Part shown: piece by piece, positions 5,189 to 5,948 of the stretch | How positions within the stretch are numbered: position 1 is the stretch's first letter | Layout: each line of letters begins with the position of its first letter | Origin: JBEKHI01 sp050012355 | GTDB taxonomy: Bacteria > Actinomycetota > Actinomycetes > Streptosporangiales > Streptosporangiaceae | Length of the DNA stretch: 5,948 bases | NCBI GenBank assembly: GCA_050012355.1 | Contig: JBEKHI010000473.1 | Location: 1-5,948, forward strand | Direction: 5' to 3' | Notes under the pieces: model-generated | Database searches by the model: none | What the model saw: only the letters and a program-made list of their open reading frames with translations | Told to the model about the DNA's origin: nothing | Translations under genes and position numbers: made by a program

Positions 5189-5948
5189 ATGGCGGACGGG
5201 ATCACCATCGGCCAGGCCGCGGCCTTCGCCGGCGTCACGGTCAAGACCATCCGGCACTACCACCAGCACGGCCTGATCGGTGAACCCCGCCGCGACCACT
5301 CCGGCTACCGGCGCTACGGATCGGGCGACCTGCTGCGGCTGGTGCAAGTCCGGACGCTGGCCGCCGCAGGCGTGCCGCTGGCCGGGATCGGGGCCATGCT
5401 CGACGCCGATCCCGGCAAGTTCGCCGCCGCGCTCCGCGACGTCGAGCAGAGTCTGACCAGCCGGATCGAGGAGCTGATCGCGCGGCGCGAGATGCTGCGC
5501 CGGCTCACGGGCGGCGACCGGGTCCTGCTGCCCGACCGCGCCTGCGCGCTGCTGGAGCGACTTCCGGCGCTCGGGTTCACCGAGGAGGACGTCACGACGA
5601 CCCGAGAGGCCCTGGTACTGGTCAGGGCCCTGGTACCGGAAAGCCTGGACGACTATATGACCCAGATCGAGCACGGCCTGGAAGATCCCCGGTACGTCAC
5701 CTTGATCAAGCTCAACTTGCGCGCCGGCGATCTGGAACCCGACGACCCCCGGGTCGAGGAAATCGCCACAGCCATGGCCGACTACTACATCGCCGAGCCC
5801 TCGCTGCTGCCCGCCCTCACCGGCCTGCAGGCCCGCGACGACGGCGCGATCAGGCACGAGCTGCTCAACCACCACGGAGAAGACCACAAACCCGCCTGGG
5901 CCCGGATGACCGCGCTGATCGAGGCGAAACTGCGCTCGGCCGGCATCG
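5189..5948 (+). CDS. MerR-family transcriptional regulator (3' end outside window)
   Basis: From ATG 5189 the frame stays open to the right edge, giving 253 residues with no stop. The N terminus is a typical MerR DNA-binding domain: a helix-turn-helix in ITIGQAAAFAGVTVKTIRHY (5-24), the family signature IRHYHQHGLI (21-30) with Tyr24, then the wing SGYRRYGSGDLLRL (38-51) and the second helix pair with AAAGVPLAGIGAML (58-71). A long charged helix at about 75-107 would be the antiparallel dimerisation coiled coil. The C-terminal part (about 110-253) is a helical effector domain with one Cys (119), so it lacks the paired cysteines of metal- or SoxR-type sensors. An organic ligand or protein signal is more likely. 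Most of the protein is probably present, as similar actinobacterial regulators run to about 250-270 residues. The start is 4 nt after the hydrolase stop; GGCGAGG (5170-5176) provides a weak ribosome site, and coupled translation is likely. It is presumed to bind the 4335-4355 dyad and thereby control its own operon. Confidence 0.9.
   Translation, partial: MADGITIGQAAAFAGVTVKTIRHYHQHGLIGEPRRDHSGYRRYGSGDLLRLVQVRTLAAAGVPLAGIGAMLDADPGKFAAALRDVEQSLTSRIEELIARREMLRRLTGGDRVLLPDRACALLERLPALGFTEEDVTTTREALVLVRALVPESLDDYMTQIEHGLEDPRYVTLIKLNLRAGDLEPDDPRVEEIATAMADYYIAEPSLLPALTGLQARDDGAIRHELLNHHGEDHKPAWARMTALIEAKLRSAGI
5608..5636 (+). repeat. 11-bp direct repeat inside the merR coding sequence
   Basis: GGCCCTGGTAC occurs at 5608-5618 and 5626-5636, 18 bases apart, in the same reading frame. 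It encodes the two ALV units of ALVLVRALV, near residues 141-149 of the regulator. It may be a small in-frame duplication or a chance result of Ala/Leu/Val codon bias. Confidence 0.5.

Noticed and set aside
4033..5250. Long minus-strand reading frame of 405 codons
   Set aside because: It is antisense to the monooxygenase end, the hydrolase and the merR start, all of which carry clear family motifs. Its protein is Arg/Gly/Pro-rich without any domain, typical of a GC-rich shadow frame.
5087..5887. Minus-strand reading frame of 266 codons
   Set aside because: It is antisense to the MerR gene, whose helix-turn-helix and wing are unmistakable on the + strand. The antisense product is low-complexity.

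Overview
The window is high-GC DNA (estimated by eye at well over 65% G+C, with G or C at most third codon positions). All six genes lie on the + strand. GTG use as a start, promoter-like hexamers placed just before start codons, and the family mix (APC permease, S33 hydrolase, PhzS-like flavin monooxygenase, MerR regulator) point to an actinomycete. The sequence does not support an assignment below that level.

Layout: (1) 1-825 is the C-terminal half, about six membrane helices, of an APC-type amino-acid/polyamine permease cut by the left edge; a hairpin straddles its stop codon. (2) 872-1588 (stop to 1591) encodes an unrecognised single-span membrane-anchored protein with a beta-rich, Gly/Ala-rich exported domain; a short GC hairpin with a T-rich tail follows its stop. 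(3) 1644-2906 encodes a proline-iminopeptidase-like S33 alpha/beta hydrolase. (4) 2928-4172 encodes a PhzS-like FAD-dependent monooxygenase, only 21 nt downstream and probably co-transcribed, although it also has its own promoter-like sequence and overlapping dyads. (5) 4173-4368 is a non-coding, regulation-rich gap. (6) 4369-5184 encodes a small alpha/beta hydrolase. (7) 5189-5948 encodes a MerR-family regulator, open at the right edge, starting 4 nt after the hydrolase stop.

The most informative element is the gap before the small hydrolase. A TTGACC -35 box is followed by a 19-nt spacer that almost entirely consists of a near-perfect 21-bp dyad (arms ACCTTGACCT and AGGTCAGGGT). This is the classic architecture of a MerR-activated promoter. 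Because a MerR-family gene is the second gene of the same transcription unit, the simplest model is an autoregulated, ligand-inducible hydrolase-regulator module. Its inducer and hydrolase substrate are unknown. The neighbouring S33 hydrolase/PhzS-like monooxygenase pair may form a second small catabolic or detoxification unit acting on an aromatic or ester/amide-type compound; no other phenazine gene is visible here.

Four of the five genes whose 5' ends are in the window lack a well-placed Shine-Dalgarno sequence and have a -10-like hexamer 6-8 nt before the start codon, which suggests leaderless transcripts. No RNA gene, CRISPR array, insertion sequence or integration site was found.
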